Assembly: GCF_001019615.1 (NCBI RefSeq)
Contig: NZ_JNBQ01000011.1
Location: 32,223 to 96,222, forward strand
Length of the DNA stretch: 64,000 bases
Source: Cellulosimicrobium funkei
GTDB lineage: Bacteria; Actinomycetota; Actinomycetes; Actinomycetales; Cellulomonadaceae
Direction: 5' to 3'
This document shows, in pieces, positions 27,118 to 35,788 of the stretch. The position numbers and the translations under genes are program-made. Below the pieces are notes generated by a model. That model made no database searches. It had not been told where the DNA came from and saw nothing but the letters and a program-made list of their open reading frames with translations. The number at the start of each line of letters is the position of its first letter. Within the stretch, counting starts at the first letter, position 1.

Positions 27118-27153
27118 CGTTCGACGGTGGACGACGTGCGGGGAGGTCGGACG

Positions 27154-30100
27154 CTACCCGCAGGTCGTGGCGTCGTACGGCGCGTCGAGCGTCGTGATGC
27201 CGTCGCCCGCGGTGACGGTGACGGTCGCGGTTCCCGCCGGGAACGCCGTCGCCCGCGACGCGAACGACTGGTAGGCGCTCACGCCGGGCGCCACGGCCGA
27301 GTACGTCCTGCTGCCGTACGGCGTGGTGAGGGTGACGCCCACCGGGGCGCCGCCGTCGTTCGTCGCCCGGACCGCGACGTAGGCCTTCCCGGCGAGGCAG
27401 CGCGCCGACGCCTCGACCGAGACCGCCGGGTCGCCGTCGCGCGACTGCGCGAAGAGCCAGTCGAGGACGACCGGGTTCGCGTAGGTCGGGATCCACGACG
27501 AGTGCGGGTACGCCAGCCGGTCCGGCGTGCCCGTCGTGCCGGGCGAGTACGCGGTGTGGAGCACGTCGCTCCCGGCCGCGCGGGCCTCGTCCCACAGCGC
27601 CTGTGCCCGCGCCGCGGCCGCGTCGCGCGGGAGGTTGCCCGCCCACTCGCCGCGCGTCACGACGGCGCCCGCGTGCTCGAGGCCCTCGAGGGCGGTGAGG
27701 GTGAGGCCGTACGGCGCCGTCGGGTCGTCGATCGCATGGTGCACCCAGACCGGCAGGTCGGCGATCTGCGCCGTGAGCTCGGCCGACTCACCACCTGCGA
27801 CGAGCAGCGCTCCGGCGAAGAGGTCGCCGTCCTCGGCGAGCAGCGGCCAGCTCGCGCGCGAGCCGCGCGAGAGCCCGGTGAGGTACACGCGGTCGGGGTC
27901 GACCGGGTAGCGGTCGAGCAGGTCCTTGACCATCCCGACGAGCGCCTCGCGCCCGCTGGGCGTGAGCCAGTCCTGGTCGGGCGCGCGCTGGGGCGACAGG
28001 ACGAAGGCCGGGTCGCTCGCCTGGCGCTCGGGCGCGGCGAACGCGACCGAGAGCTGGTTGCCGAGGAGCTGGACGGCGTTGTCGGTGCCGGTCTCGCCCG
28101 TGCCGTGGAGCGTGAGCACGAGCGGGTAGAGCGTGTCGTCGTCCGGCGCCTCGCGGTACGCGTGCGGCGTGAAGAGCCGGTACCGGAACGCGTCGCCCGG
28201 CCCGGCCCACGTCCCGGCCTCGTACTCGTCGACGACGGGCGTGTCGACCGCTGACGCCGCGACCGGGTCGAGAGACGCGGGCACGGTCGTCGCGCCGACG
28301 CTCAGGTCGGCGACCTGCGTGACGGAGTACGCGGCGGCCAGGTCGTACGTCTGCGTCGTCCCGGAGTAGAACGTCCCGGCCGCGTTGGCGTCGGACGTGT
28401 CGAGCTCGAGGACCACCCACGCGCCGGGCGCGGGCTCCTGCCCGGGCGAGCCGGCGCCGTCGGGCCCTGCTGCCGTGAAGGCTCGGACCACGGTGCGCGG
28501 GCCGTCCGACGAGGTCTCCGGCGTCGGGCCGTCGAGATCGGCCCGCACGGCGAACGCCGCCGGGTCGAGCTCGCCCGCGGGCAGGGGCGCGGAGTAGCGC
28601 ACCGCGAGCGCGGCGACCTCGTACCCGTGCGGGTTCACGACGCCGACGACGCGCGCGTCCGTGGCCGTCGGTGTCGCCGTGTTGTCACGCGTCGTGAACC
28701 GGGGCAGCCCCGCGGCACCGATGCTGTGCTCGTAGAACGTCGCCATGGCCTGCGGCGTGTTGTAGTTCCACGTCCGCACACCCCACGGCATGGCGAGCGA
28801 CCAGTCCGGCTGGGCGGCGATCTCGTCCTGCGTCGGGAAGACGAACGTCTCGCCGACGATCATCGGCTTGCCGTCGCGCTGCGCGATGCGCTGCGCCTGC
28901 TCGTAGTGCCGCGGCGCGTAGCCCTCGACGTCGTAGAAGTCGACGGACAGCACGTCGTAGTAGTCCGCGCCAGGGCTGAAGCTCGACCAGTCGTTGGCGT
29001 CGTACTCGGGCAGCCCGCCCTCGAGGCCCTCGTAGCGGTCGAACTTGGGATCCCCGTCGGCGAAGCCGTAGTCGTCGGGCAGGTCCTGGACGTTCCAGAC
29101 CCACACGATGTTCGACAGCCCTTTCTCCTGCTCGAGGTAGTCGTGGACCATGCGGTACAGGCCGGCGCTGCCGTCGAGCCCGGGCCGCCCGCCCCACCAG
29201 AACACGTGCTGGTTCATCTCGTGGAACGGGCGCAGCATGACCGTCACGCCCGCGTCCTCGAGCGGCTGGAGCAGGCGCGCGTACTCGTCCAGGCGCAGCT
29301 TCCAGTTCTCGTTGAGAGCCGTGCCGTCGGTGAGCAGCTCGTCCCACTGGTCCTCGTAGAGGAACGAGTAGATCCGGTTGGGGCTCGGGAGCGTCTCGTG
29401 CGCCTGGTCGCCGCCCCAGCCGCCCTGCACCTCCTGGGCCACGGTGTACTGCGGCGGCGAGACGTGGAACATGATCTGCACCAGGTTCCCGGCGTCCCAC
29501 TGACGGCGCACCTCGTCGACCATGTTCTCGCGGTAGGGGACCGTCTGGCCGGTGAGGAAGTCCGCGCTGTACAGCGCCGGGTAGACGCCGAACTCGTTCG
29601 CGACGCGCTGGTGCAGCACGTCGTTCGCCGCGGGGTTCGCGTACGACTGGTCGTGGTGCATCGCGGAGAGCATCCCGGTGCCCGTGATCGCGTCGAGGTA
29701 GTCGACGACGTCGACCGGCGCGGGCAGGTCGGTCACCTCGACCTCGAGGTGGGTGTCGACGTCGACGGCGAACGTCGTGCCCGCGCCGCCGTCCTCGGCC
29801 GGGACGAAGAGGCGTACCTGGTGGAGGTCGACGCCGACCCGGCCCTCGGCGCGGAAGTCGCCCTTGGGTTCCGGCCGGGTCGCGTCGCGCAGGACCGCCT
29901 GGTCGTCGGACGTCCACGTCGCCTGGACGGCCCGTGCGCCGTCGGGGACGACGGCGTGCTCGGCGAGCAGCGTGAGGAGGTTCCCGGCGCCGTCGGTGCG
30001 CAGCTCCGTCACGGGGAACGTCACCTCCGGGACCGGCGGTGCGACGTCGAACAGCAGATCGATCTCGTCGACCACGATGGTGCCTCCCGTCCCCGCCCCG

Positions 30101-30699
30101 ACCTGGTTGACGTAGAGCGCGAACGAGGTGATCCCGCTCGTGCGCAGGGTGCCGGTCCCGGACTTGGGGCGGAAGTCCTCGATCGGGACGCGCACACGCT
30201 GCGCCTCCGTCGACGTCGGGTCGAACCCCGCGACGTCGTTGAGGTGCGCCTCGAACGACGCGCCGTCGGAGAGCTGCAGCAGCACGTCCTGACCGGGCGT
30301 CCCGTTCGTGATCCACAGCTCGACCGCCTGCAGGCCGGGCCAGTAGCCGTCGACCGCGCGCGAGCGACCCGAGTAGCCGTTGGTGAACGCGTAGTCGAAC
30401 CGCATCGCGCTCCCGAGGTCCTCGCCCTCGGCGTCGAACGGCGAGTCGACGAGCGTCGCTGTGTTCGTCCCGCCGTTCGTGTTGCGGGGGTACAGCGACG
30501 ACAGCGCCGCGTCGTCGCCGTAGCCGTCGAAGTCGTCGAGACTCACCACGACGGGCTCGCCGCCGGGCGGGTCGGCGGCGGAGGACCCCGCTGCCGGACC
30601 GGGAGAGGACCACGCGGGCGTCGCCGCGAGCGTGAGCGTCGCGAGGAGCGACAGCGCCGCCGCAGCGGCTGTGGCGCACCGACGTGAGCGTCGGGACAT
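27154..30699 (-). CDS. Secreted GH26 mannanase fused to an EstA-like esterase
   Basis: An 1181-residue secreted multidomain enzyme. Order: signal peptide (1-31, ending AWSS); jelly-roll carbohydrate-binding-like domain (about 48-216); beta-rich linker domain (about 225-325); GH26 barrel (about 330-645) with LRPFHEMN (Glu494) and MIVGETF (Glu617); an Ig-like domain (about 675-820) resembling the EstA_Ig_like domain; an alpha/beta-hydrolase esterase (about 835-1085) with TLHGTGE, nucleophile elbow GLSRGS (Ser944), AIDDP and YPHSSW (His1066); then a C-terminal module (about 1095-1181) shared with the GH5 mannanase. It could cut mannan and remove acetyl or other ester groups; that pairing is inference. 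ATG at 30699 has AAGGAG upstream. Confidence 0.92.
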   Translation of the reverse strand: MSRRSRRCATAAAAALSLLATLTLAATPAWSSPGPAAGSSAADPPGGEPVVVSLDDFDGYGDDAALSSLYPRNTNGGTNTATLVDSPFDAEGEDLGSAMRFDYAFTNGYSGRSRAVDGYWPGLQAVELWITNGTPGQDVLLQLSDGASFEAHLNDVAGFDPTSTEAQRVRVPIEDFRPKSGTGTLRTSGITSFALYVNQVGAGTGGTIVVDEIDLLFDVAPPVPEVTFPVTELRTDGAGNLLTLLAEHAVVPDGARAVQATWTSDDQAVLRDATRPEPKGDFRAEGRVGVDLHQVRLFVPAEDGGAGTTFAVDVDTHLEVEVTDLPAPVDVVDYLDAITGTGMLSAMHHDQSYANPAANDVLHQRVANEFGVYPALYSADFLTGQTVPYRENMVDEVRRQWDAGNLVQIMFHVSPPQYTVAQEVQGGWGGDQAHETLPSPNRIYSFLYEDQWDELLTDGTALNENWKLRLDEYARLLQPLEDAGVTVMLRPFHEMNQHVFWWGGRPGLDGSAGLYRMVHDYLEQEKGLSNIVWVWNVQDLPDDYGFADGDPKFDRYEGLEGGLPEYDANDWSSFSPGADYYDVLSVDFYDVEGYAPRHYEQAQRIAQRDGKPMIVGETFVFPTQDEIAAQPDWSLAMPWGVRTWNYNTPQAMATFYEHSIGAAGLPRFTTRDNTATPTATDARVVGVVNPHGYEVAALAVRYSAPLPAGELDPAAFAVRADLDGPTPETSSDGPRTVVRAFTAAGPDGAGSPGQEPAPGAWVVLELDTSDANAAGTFYSGTTQTYDLAAAYSVTQVADLSVGATTVPASLDPVAASAVDTPVVDEYEAGTWAGPGDAFRYRLFTPHAYREAPDDDTLYPLVLTLHGTGETGTDNAVQLLGNQLSVAFAAPERQASDPAFVLSPQRAPDQDWLTPSGREALVGMVKDLLDRYPVDPDRVYLTGLSRGSRASWPLLAEDGDLFAGALLVAGGESAELTAQIADLPVWVHHAIDDPTAPYGLTLTALEGLEHAGAVVTRGEWAGNLPRDAAAARAQALWDEARAAGSDVLHTAYSPGTTGTPDRLAYPHSSWIPTYANPVVLDWLFAQSRDGDPAVSVEASARCLAGKAYVAVRATNDGGAPVGVTLTTPYGSRTYSAVAPGVSAYQSFASRATAFPAGTATVTVTAGDGITTLDAPYDATTCG

Positions 30700-30759
30700 G
30701 AGGACTCCTTCGTCCGAGGGGTGTGCTGACCCAGCGGACGCTAGGGCCGAGCTCGACGA

Positions 30760-30775
30760 ATGTCAACGTTGACAT
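30760..30775. promoter_or_regulatory. Perfect 16-bp palindromic operator ATGTCAACGTTGACAT
   Basis: A perfect palindrome centred on CG, 61 bases upstream of the GH26-esterase start. TGTCAACGTTGACA-type sites are typical of LacI-family regulators of glycoside hydrolases. A related site lies at 30837, and a 13/16 match lies before the GH5 gene at 22626. Confidence 0.68.
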
Positions 30776-30836
30776 GAGCTCGACGAGCGAAGATGCCCGT
30801 AGTCGCCGGGAGGGGCCGGGTGGTCGGCGCGCTCGG

Positions 30837-30852
30837 ATGCCATCGTTGGCAT
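30837..30852. promoter_or_regulatory. Related palindrome ATGCCATCGTTGGCAT
   Basis: It matches the perfect operator at 30760 at 13 of 16 positions and is itself palindromic except for one central pair. The two are 77 bp apart, roughly seven helical turns, which would suit DNA looping. It lies between the lacI gene 3' end and the GH26-esterase promoter. Confidence 0.5.
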
Positions 30853-30981
30853 GGCGGGGTCCCAGGCTCGAGATGGGGACGTGCGGTCGTGAGGTGGCAC
30901 TCCCGAGGTTCCCACCTCGCGACCCTGGGGCCGACCCGGTGAGCAGCCTCCTGGGCCTAGCGATCTCGGGTGTCCGGGCCT

Positions 30982-31998
30982 CTAGCTCGACCGAGCGGGC
31001 GGACGCTCGCCGGAACCGCGGGCGACGAGGTGGGTGGGGATGCGGACGTGGACCGGTGCGCCCTGCGGGTCGGCGAGCCGTTCGAGGACGCGGCGTGCGG
31101 CGGCGCGGCCGATCTCGCGGGTGTCGTAGGCGACGACGCTGAACCCGAAGGCGTCGGCGAGGTCGAAGTCGTCGAACCCGACGTACGCGAGATCGTCGCG
31201 CGCGGGACCGAGCGCGCGGACGAGCGCCGCGCTCGCACGGTTGTTGCCGGTGACGACGGCGGTCGGAGGATCCGGCTGGTCGAGGACGTCCAGCACCGCG
31301 GCCTCGGTGCTCCTCCCGCCGGCGTCGTCGAGACGCTCCCACGCGGACGAGTCCGTGACGCCGACCTCGCGCAGCGCTTCCCGGTAGCCGGCGAGACGTT
31401 CGGCGTGCGTGTACAGGTCCGCCGGGCTGCACACGAACGCGATGCGGCGGTGGCCGAGCCGCGTGAGCGCCCGGACCGCCTCCGCGGTGCCCTCCCGGTT
31501 GTCGAGGACGACCGAGTCGGCGAGGAGGTTGTGCGCGGGGCGGTCGATCGTCACGACGGGCGTGCCGAGCCGGCGCTCGCTCTCGAGGTAGGACTGGTCC
31601 TGGGCGATCGGCACGAGGACGAGCGCGCGGACGCGCTGGGCGAGCAGCGTCCCGGCGACGCGCTCCTCCTCGGCGGGGTCGTCCTCGGTCGCCGTGAGGA
31701 CCATCGTCAGACCGTGCTGCGCGAGCTCGCGCTCCATGCCGGCGGCGACCTGGAAATAGAACGGGTTGGTGAGGTCGCCGAGCACGAAGCCGACGGCGGA
31801 CGAGACCCCGCCGTGGCGAAGGTCGCGCGCGAGGAGGTTGGGCCGGAAGCTCAGGCGCGCGGCGGCCTCCTCGATGCGGCGCCGGGTGTCGGGGGAGACG
31901 TTGGTGCTGCCGTCGTAGACCCGGGAGACGGTCTTGGCGCTCACCCCGGCGAGCCGCGCGACGTCGGCCAGGGTGGCTCGTTGCTGCGGCCTCTGCAC
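30982..31998 (-). CDS. LacI-family transcriptional regulator (first of two)
   Basis: A 338-residue repressor. The N-terminal helix-turn-helix and hinge read TLADVARLAGVSAKTVSRVYDG and then RPNLLARDLRHG, and the rest is a periplasmic-binding-like effector domain with the usual VLDNREG and AYVGFDDFDLADAF segments and a C-terminal RIPTHLVARGS. GTG at 31998 follows TAGGGT by about eight bases, so translation is probably leaderless. It lies upstream of and in the same direction as the GH26-esterase gene, and divergent from the second lacI gene. It is the best candidate for binding the ATGTCAACGTTGACAT sites, but this assignment is inferred. Confidence 0.92.
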   Translation of the reverse strand: MQRPQQRATLADVARLAGVSAKTVSRVYDGSTNVSPDTRRRIEEAAARLSFRPNLLARDLRHGGVSSAVGFVLGDLTNPFYFQVAAGMERELAQHGLTMVLTATEDDPAEEERVAGTLLAQRVRALVLVPIAQDQSYLESERRLGTPVVTIDRPAHNLLADSVVLDNREGTAEAVRALTRLGHRRIAFVCSPADLYTHAERLAGYREALREVGVTDSSAWERLDDAGGRSTEAAVLDVLDQPDPPTAVVTGNNRASAALVRALGPARDDLAYVGFDDFDLADAFGFSVVAYDTREIGRAAARRVLERLADPQGAPVHVRIPTHLVARGSGERPPARSS

Positions 31999-32087
31999 GG
32001 GCCGACCCTAGCAGCGGCGACGGGGGCGGGTGGCCGGGCGCTGCGGCGTCCGGCTGGTCGTTGCCGCCGTGTGCCGAGGCGCCGCAG

Positions 32088-32107
32088 TTGACAGGTGAAG
32101 CGCTTCA
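32088..32107 (+). promoter_or_regulatory. -35 TTGACA with LacI-type operator TGAAGCGCTTCA
   Basis: TTGACA (32088-32093) is followed after two bases by the perfect 12-bp palindrome TGAAGCGCTTCA (32096-32107). It lies in the 164-bp gap of the two divergent lacI genes, 56 bases before the second lacI start. The operator would sit in the promoter spacer, fitting autorepression by the second regulator. Confidence 0.65.
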
Positions 32108-32162
32108 GTGCAGCGTGTGGGCGACGGCACGGGGGCCGTCCCGACGACGAGGAGAGCGCACC

Positions 32163-33182
32163 ATGGCCCGGATCACGATCGCGGACATCGCTCGGCGGGC
32201 AGGCGTGTCCACGGGTGCGGTGTCGTACGCGTTGAACAACCGGCCGGGGGTGTCGGCCGAGACGCGATCGCGCATCCTCGCTGTCGCCGCGGAGCTGGGC
32301 TGGGAGCCGAGCTCGGCCGCGCGCTCGCTCTCGGGGGCGCGCACGGAGACCGTGGGCCTGGTGCTCGCGCGCGACCCGAGCACGCTCGGCTTCGAGTCGT
32401 TCTACATGCAGTTCATCGCGGGCATCGAGTCCGAGCTCGCGGCGCGGTCGTACGGCCTGCTCCTCCAGGTGGTCCCCGATCTCGACGCCGAGCTGCGCGC
32501 CTACCGCAAGTGGCGGGCCGCGCGCCGGGTCGACGGCGTCGTGACCGTGGACCTCCGTCTCGACGACCCGCGCGTCGCCTGGCTGTCCGAGCCGGACGCG
32601 ATCCCCGCCGTCGTGGTGGGCGACCCGGCGCTCGCCGGCGACCTCACGAACGTGTGGACCGACGACGCCTCGGCCATGCGCGAGTCGGTCCGCTACCTGC
32701 ACGCCGTGGGTCACCGGCGCATCGCGCGCGTCGCGGGGGTCACGAGCTTCGGGCACACGCACATCCGCGACGAGGCGTTCCGCGAGGAGGTGGCGCGCCT
32801 CGGCGTGCGCGGCGAGATCGGACGGACCGACTACACGGCCGACCAGGGGGCGAGCGCCACGCGCACGCTCCTGACGGGACCGGAGCGGCCGACGGCGATC
32901 ATCTACGACAACGACGTCATGGCCCTCGCGGGTCTCGGCGTGGCGAGCGAGCTCGGCGTCCGTGTGCCGTCGGACCTGTCGATCATCGCCTGGGATGACT
33001 CCCCGCTGTGCCAGGCGACGTACCCCCGGCTGTCGGCTCTGAGCCACGACGTGACGAGCTTCGGCGCCCACGTCGCGAGGCGGTTGTTCGACCGCATCGA
33101 CGGCCGGACGGGCGGCAGCTTCCTGGACTCCACGCCGACGCTGCGCCCCCGGGGCACGACCGCGCGCCGCGTCGAGAGCTGA
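32163..33182 (+). CDS. LacI-family transcriptional regulator (second)
   Basis: A 339-residue repressor. The DNA-binding end reads TIADIARRAGVSTGAVSYALNN, with hinge SSAARSLSGARTETVGLV. The effector domain carries the family blocks VVVGDPALAGDLTNVWTDD, YLHAVGHRRIARVAG, AIIYDNDVMALAGL and SIIAWDDSPLCQATYP. ATG at 32163 has GAGGAG upstream; a longer frame above lacks the HTH. It lies directly before the sugar ABC-importer/beta-mannosidase operon, whose promoter region has two sites like the one before this gene, so it is the likely regulator of uptake. Effector is probably a mannooligosaccharide; that is inferred. Confidence 0.93.
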   Translation: MARITIADIARRAGVSTGAVSYALNNRPGVSAETRSRILAVAAELGWEPSSAARSLSGARTETVGLVLARDPSTLGFESFYMQFIAGIESELAARSYGLLLQVVPDLDAELRAYRKWRAARRVDGVVTVDLRLDDPRVAWLSEPDAIPAVVVGDPALAGDLTNVWTDDASAMRESVRYLHAVGHRRIARVAGVTSFGHTHIRDEAFREEVARLGVRGEIGRTDYTADQGASATRTLLTGPERPTAIIYDNDVMALAGLGVASELGVRVPSDLSIIAWDDSPLCQATYPRLSALSHDVTSFGAHVARRLFDRIDGRTGGSFLDSTPTLRPRGTTARRVES

Positions 33183-33259
33183 AGCCGCCCGGGCGCCCGA
33201 CCCGAGCGCTCTCGTCGCCGTGACCGAACCGTGACCAGTCGTCGTTGACTTACGACAAC

Positions 33260-33271
33260 TTAACCGCTTCA
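33260..33271 (+). promoter_or_regulatory. LacI-type operator candidate TTAACCGCTTCA
   Basis: A member of the same family as TGAAGCGCTTCA at 32096. It is 131 bases before the binding-protein start, next to TTGACT (33245-33250), a possible -35 element, so it would overlap the promoter. Confidence 0.58.
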
Positions 33272-33326
33272 CTCGTCCTCATCGACATCGGACCTGATCA
33301 TCCGGTGCACCAGACAGCCGAACGGC

Positions 33327-33338
33327 TTAAGCGCTGTA
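33327..33338 (+). promoter_or_regulatory. LacI-type operator candidate TTAAGCGCTGTA
   Basis: A second member of this site family, 67 bp after the first, that is between six and seven helical turns. Two sites before one operon are common for LacI regulators. A partial second-type site, TGTCAACGACGACG, starts at 33361. Confidence 0.55.
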
Positions 33339-33390
33339 TCCGCATCGGGGCGGCGCGCACTGTCAACGACGACGAGAATGAGGGATCGAG

Positions 33391-34701
33391 ATGGCGAAGA
33401 GGCGCATCCTTGCCGCGAGCACGGCCGCGGCCGTGGTGCTCGTGCTGGGAGCCTGCTCCGGCGGCTCCACCGGCGGAGACGACGGGGACGGCGACGGCCC
33501 GTCGGGGACGATCACCGTCCTGACGAACCGCACGGACATCGTCGACACCGTGCTCCAGGACTACGTGACCGAGTTCCAGAAGACCTACCCGGACGTCGAC
33601 GTCGAGTTCGAGGCGGTGACGGACTACGAGGGCGACGTCTCGATCCGCCTCAACTCCGGCGACTACGGCGACGTCCTGCTCATCCCGAACACCGTCGACG
33701 CGGACCAGCTCTCGACCTTCTTCGAGCCCCTCGGGACGGTCGACGAGCTCGGCGAGGAGTACCGCTTCATCCACGACAAGGCGTACGAGGGCCAGGTCTA
33801 CGGGCTCGCGACGTTCGGGACCGCGATGGGCTACGTGCTCAACAAGCCGGTCTGGGAGAAGGCGGGGATCACCGAACCGCCCGCGACGCCCGAGGAGTTC
33901 CTCGACGCGCTGAAGGCGATCAAGGACAGCTCGCCCGACACCGTCCCGTACTACACGAACTACGCGGACGGCTGGCCGCTCACGCAGTGGCAGTCCAACC
34001 AGGGCTCGATCGACGGCCCGGAGGCCGTGAACCTGCGCACCGAGCAGGACGCGCCGTGGACCGAGGGCGAGGAGCAGTACGCGATCGACTCGCTCCTGTT
34101 CGACGTCGTGGAGGCCGGCCTCTCCGAGCCCGACCCGACCACGACGAACTGGGAGGAGTCCAAGAACCTCGTCGGCACCGGCCAGGTCGCGAGCATGGTG
34201 CTCGGCTCGTGGGCCGTGACGCAGATGCAGGACGCCGCGGAGGCGGCGGGCAACCCGCGCGAGGACATCGGGTTCTGGCCGATGCCGTGGCAGACGGACG
34301 GCGCGTTCCACTCCACGGTCGGCGCCGACTACAAGCTCGCGATCTCCAAGCACTCGGAGAACAAGGAGGCCGCCGAGGCGTGGCTGTACTGGTTCCTCGA
34401 CGAGTCGGGCTTCGCCGCGAGCCAGGGCGGGCTCGCGCCGCAGGTGGGCGGGGAGTCGCCGGAGATCCTCGCCGACTTCGAGACGTTCGGCGTCGAGGAG
34501 GTCGAGATCGCCCCGGCGCCGGAGGGTGAGGAGAACCTCCTGGCCGACATCTACAACGCCGCGGAGATCGACCTCAACGGCGACCAGTTCCGGCGCCAGT
34601 ACATCGACGTCGCGCGTGGCGCGGCGGACGGCGACAAGGCGTCGTTCTTCGCCGACCTCAACGACCGCTGGGCGACGGCCCGCGCCGAGGTCGTCGGCTG
34701 A
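33391..34701 (+). CDS. ABC sugar-binding lipoprotein (CUT1 family)
   Basis: A 436-residue extracellular solute-binding lipoprotein. The signal ends in the lipobox VLGAC (Cys at residue 22), followed by a Gly/Asp-rich linker. The mature protein has the family pattern of oligosaccharide-binding proteins: ITVLTNRTDIVDT, then DVLLIPNTVDADQL, GLATFGTAMGYVLNK, GSWAVTQMQDAAEAAG and WLYWFLDESGFAASQGG. ATG at 33391 has GAGGG upstream. It is the first gene of an operon with two permeases and a beta-mannosidase, so the ligand is most likely a mannooligosaccharide; the ligand is inferred. Confidence 0.93.
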   Translation: MAKRRILAASTAAAVVLVLGACSGGSTGGDDGDGDGPSGTITVLTNRTDIVDTVLQDYVTEFQKTYPDVDVEFEAVTDYEGDVSIRLNSGDYGDVLLIPNTVDADQLSTFFEPLGTVDELGEEYRFIHDKAYEGQVYGLATFGTAMGYVLNKPVWEKAGITEPPATPEEFLDALKAIKDSSPDTVPYYTNYADGWPLTQWQSNQGSIDGPEAVNLRTEQDAPWTEGEEQYAIDSLLFDVVEAGLSEPDPTTTNWEESKNLVGTGQVASMVLGSWAVTQMQDAAEAAGNPREDIGFWPMPWQTDGAFHSTVGADYKLAISKHSENKEAAEAWLYWFLDESGFAASQGGLAPQVGGESPEILADFETFGVEEVEIAPAPEGEENLLADIYNAAEIDLNGDQFRRQYIDVARGAADGDKASFFADLNDRWATARAEVVG

Positions 34702-34707
34702 CGAGGC

Positions 34708-34741
34708 GGGCGGCCGCGGGCCCGACGGCACGCGGCCGCCC
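34708..34741 (+). promoter_or_regulatory. Stem-loop between binding protein and permease genes
   Basis: A perfect 11-bp stem (GGGCGGCCGCG/CGCGGCCGCCC) with a 12-base loop, 7 bases after the binding-protein stop. There is no T-run. Hairpins at this point protect the upstream message and lower permease expression in other sugar ABC operons; the same role here is inferred. Confidence 0.6.
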
Positions 34742-34828
34742 CGCCCGGGGCGCGACCGCCCCCGGCACGAGCCTCGCCGGCCCCGGCGAGCGACGACCCA
34801 GCGAGCACGAACGAAGGAGGCGACTGCG

Positions 34829-35788
34829 ATGGCCGCGGTCACCGGACCGGCCGGTGCGCTCCGAGCGACGCGCCCGGCACGCCTGAGGGGACGACGTCGT
34901 CCCGCCCCGGGCGGGGGAGCGACCAAGGGCGGGTGGCGGGTCACGCCGTGGCTCTTCCTGCTCGTCCCCGTGGGCATGCTGCTGCTGTTCACCTACGTCC
35001 CCGTGGCGAACATGGTGTGGTACAGCTTCACGTCCTGGGACGGGCTCGACCCCGTCAAGGAGCCCGTCGGCTGGAAGAACTACGTCGAGATCTTCACGCG
35101 CCCTGAGATCTTCCGCGTGTTCCTCGTGAGCCTGTACTACCTCGTGGGCGCCGCCGTGCAGCTCGTCCTCGCGCTGTACTTCGCGACGATCCTCAGCTTC
35201 AGCACGCGGTTCCGGAACTGGTTCAAGGGGATCATCTTCTTCCCGTACCTCATCAACGGGGTCGCGATCGGGCTCGTCTTCCTCTACTTCTTCCGGCCCG
35301 GCGGGACGCTCGACGCGTTCCTCGCCGCGTTCGGGTTCACGGAGCCGCCGCTGTGGCTGGGCGACCCGTCGCTCGTCAACGTCTCGCTCGCCGCGACGAG
35401 CGTGTGGCGCTACATGGGTCTGAACTTCGTGCTCTTCCTCGGGGCGATCCAGTCGATCCCGAACGAGCTCTACGAGGCGGCCGACCTCGACGGCGCCAAC
35501 GCCTGGCAGAAGTTCCGCTTCATCATCGCCCCCGGGATCCGGCAGATCATCGGGCTGTCGGTGATCCTCGCCGTGTCCGGAGCGCTGTCGGTGTTCGAGA
35601 TGCCGTTCATCATGACGGGCGGCGCGAACGGGTCGGAGACATTCGTCATCCAGACCGTCAACACGGCCTTCACGTTCTCGAAGGTGGGTCTCGCCTCGGC
35701 GATGGCGGTCGTCCTGCTGATCATCGTCCTGCTCATCTCGTGGGTGCAGCGACGCATCGTCCCCGACGAGAGAGGTGACCTCGTATGA
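34829..35788 (+). CDS. ABC sugar transporter permease 1 (MalF-like)
   Basis: A 319-residue permease with six hydrophobic segments after a basic N-terminus. The cytoplasmic EAA loop that contacts the ATPase reads YEAADLDGANAWQKFRFIIAPGIRQ. FTYVPVANMVWYSFTSWDG near the start is typical of CUT1 permeases. ATG at 34829 has GAAGGAGG upstream; the long frame before it is only read-through of the binding-protein gene. Its stop overlaps the start of permease 2. Confidence 0.94.
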   Translation: MAAVTGPAGALRATRPARLRGRRRPAPGGGATKGGWRVTPWLFLLVPVGMLLLFTYVPVANMVWYSFTSWDGLDPVKEPVGWKNYVEIFTRPEIFRVFLVSLYYLVGAAVQLVLALYFATILSFSTRFRNWFKGIIFFPYLINGVAIGLVFLYFFRPGGTLDAFLAAFGFTEPPLWLGDPSLVNVSLAATSVWRYMGLNFVLFLGAIQSIPNELYEAADLDGANAWQKFRFIIAPGIRQIIGLSVILAVSGALSVFEMPFIMTGGANGSETFVIQTVNTAFTFSKVGLASAMAVVLLIIVLLISWVQRRIVPDERGDLV

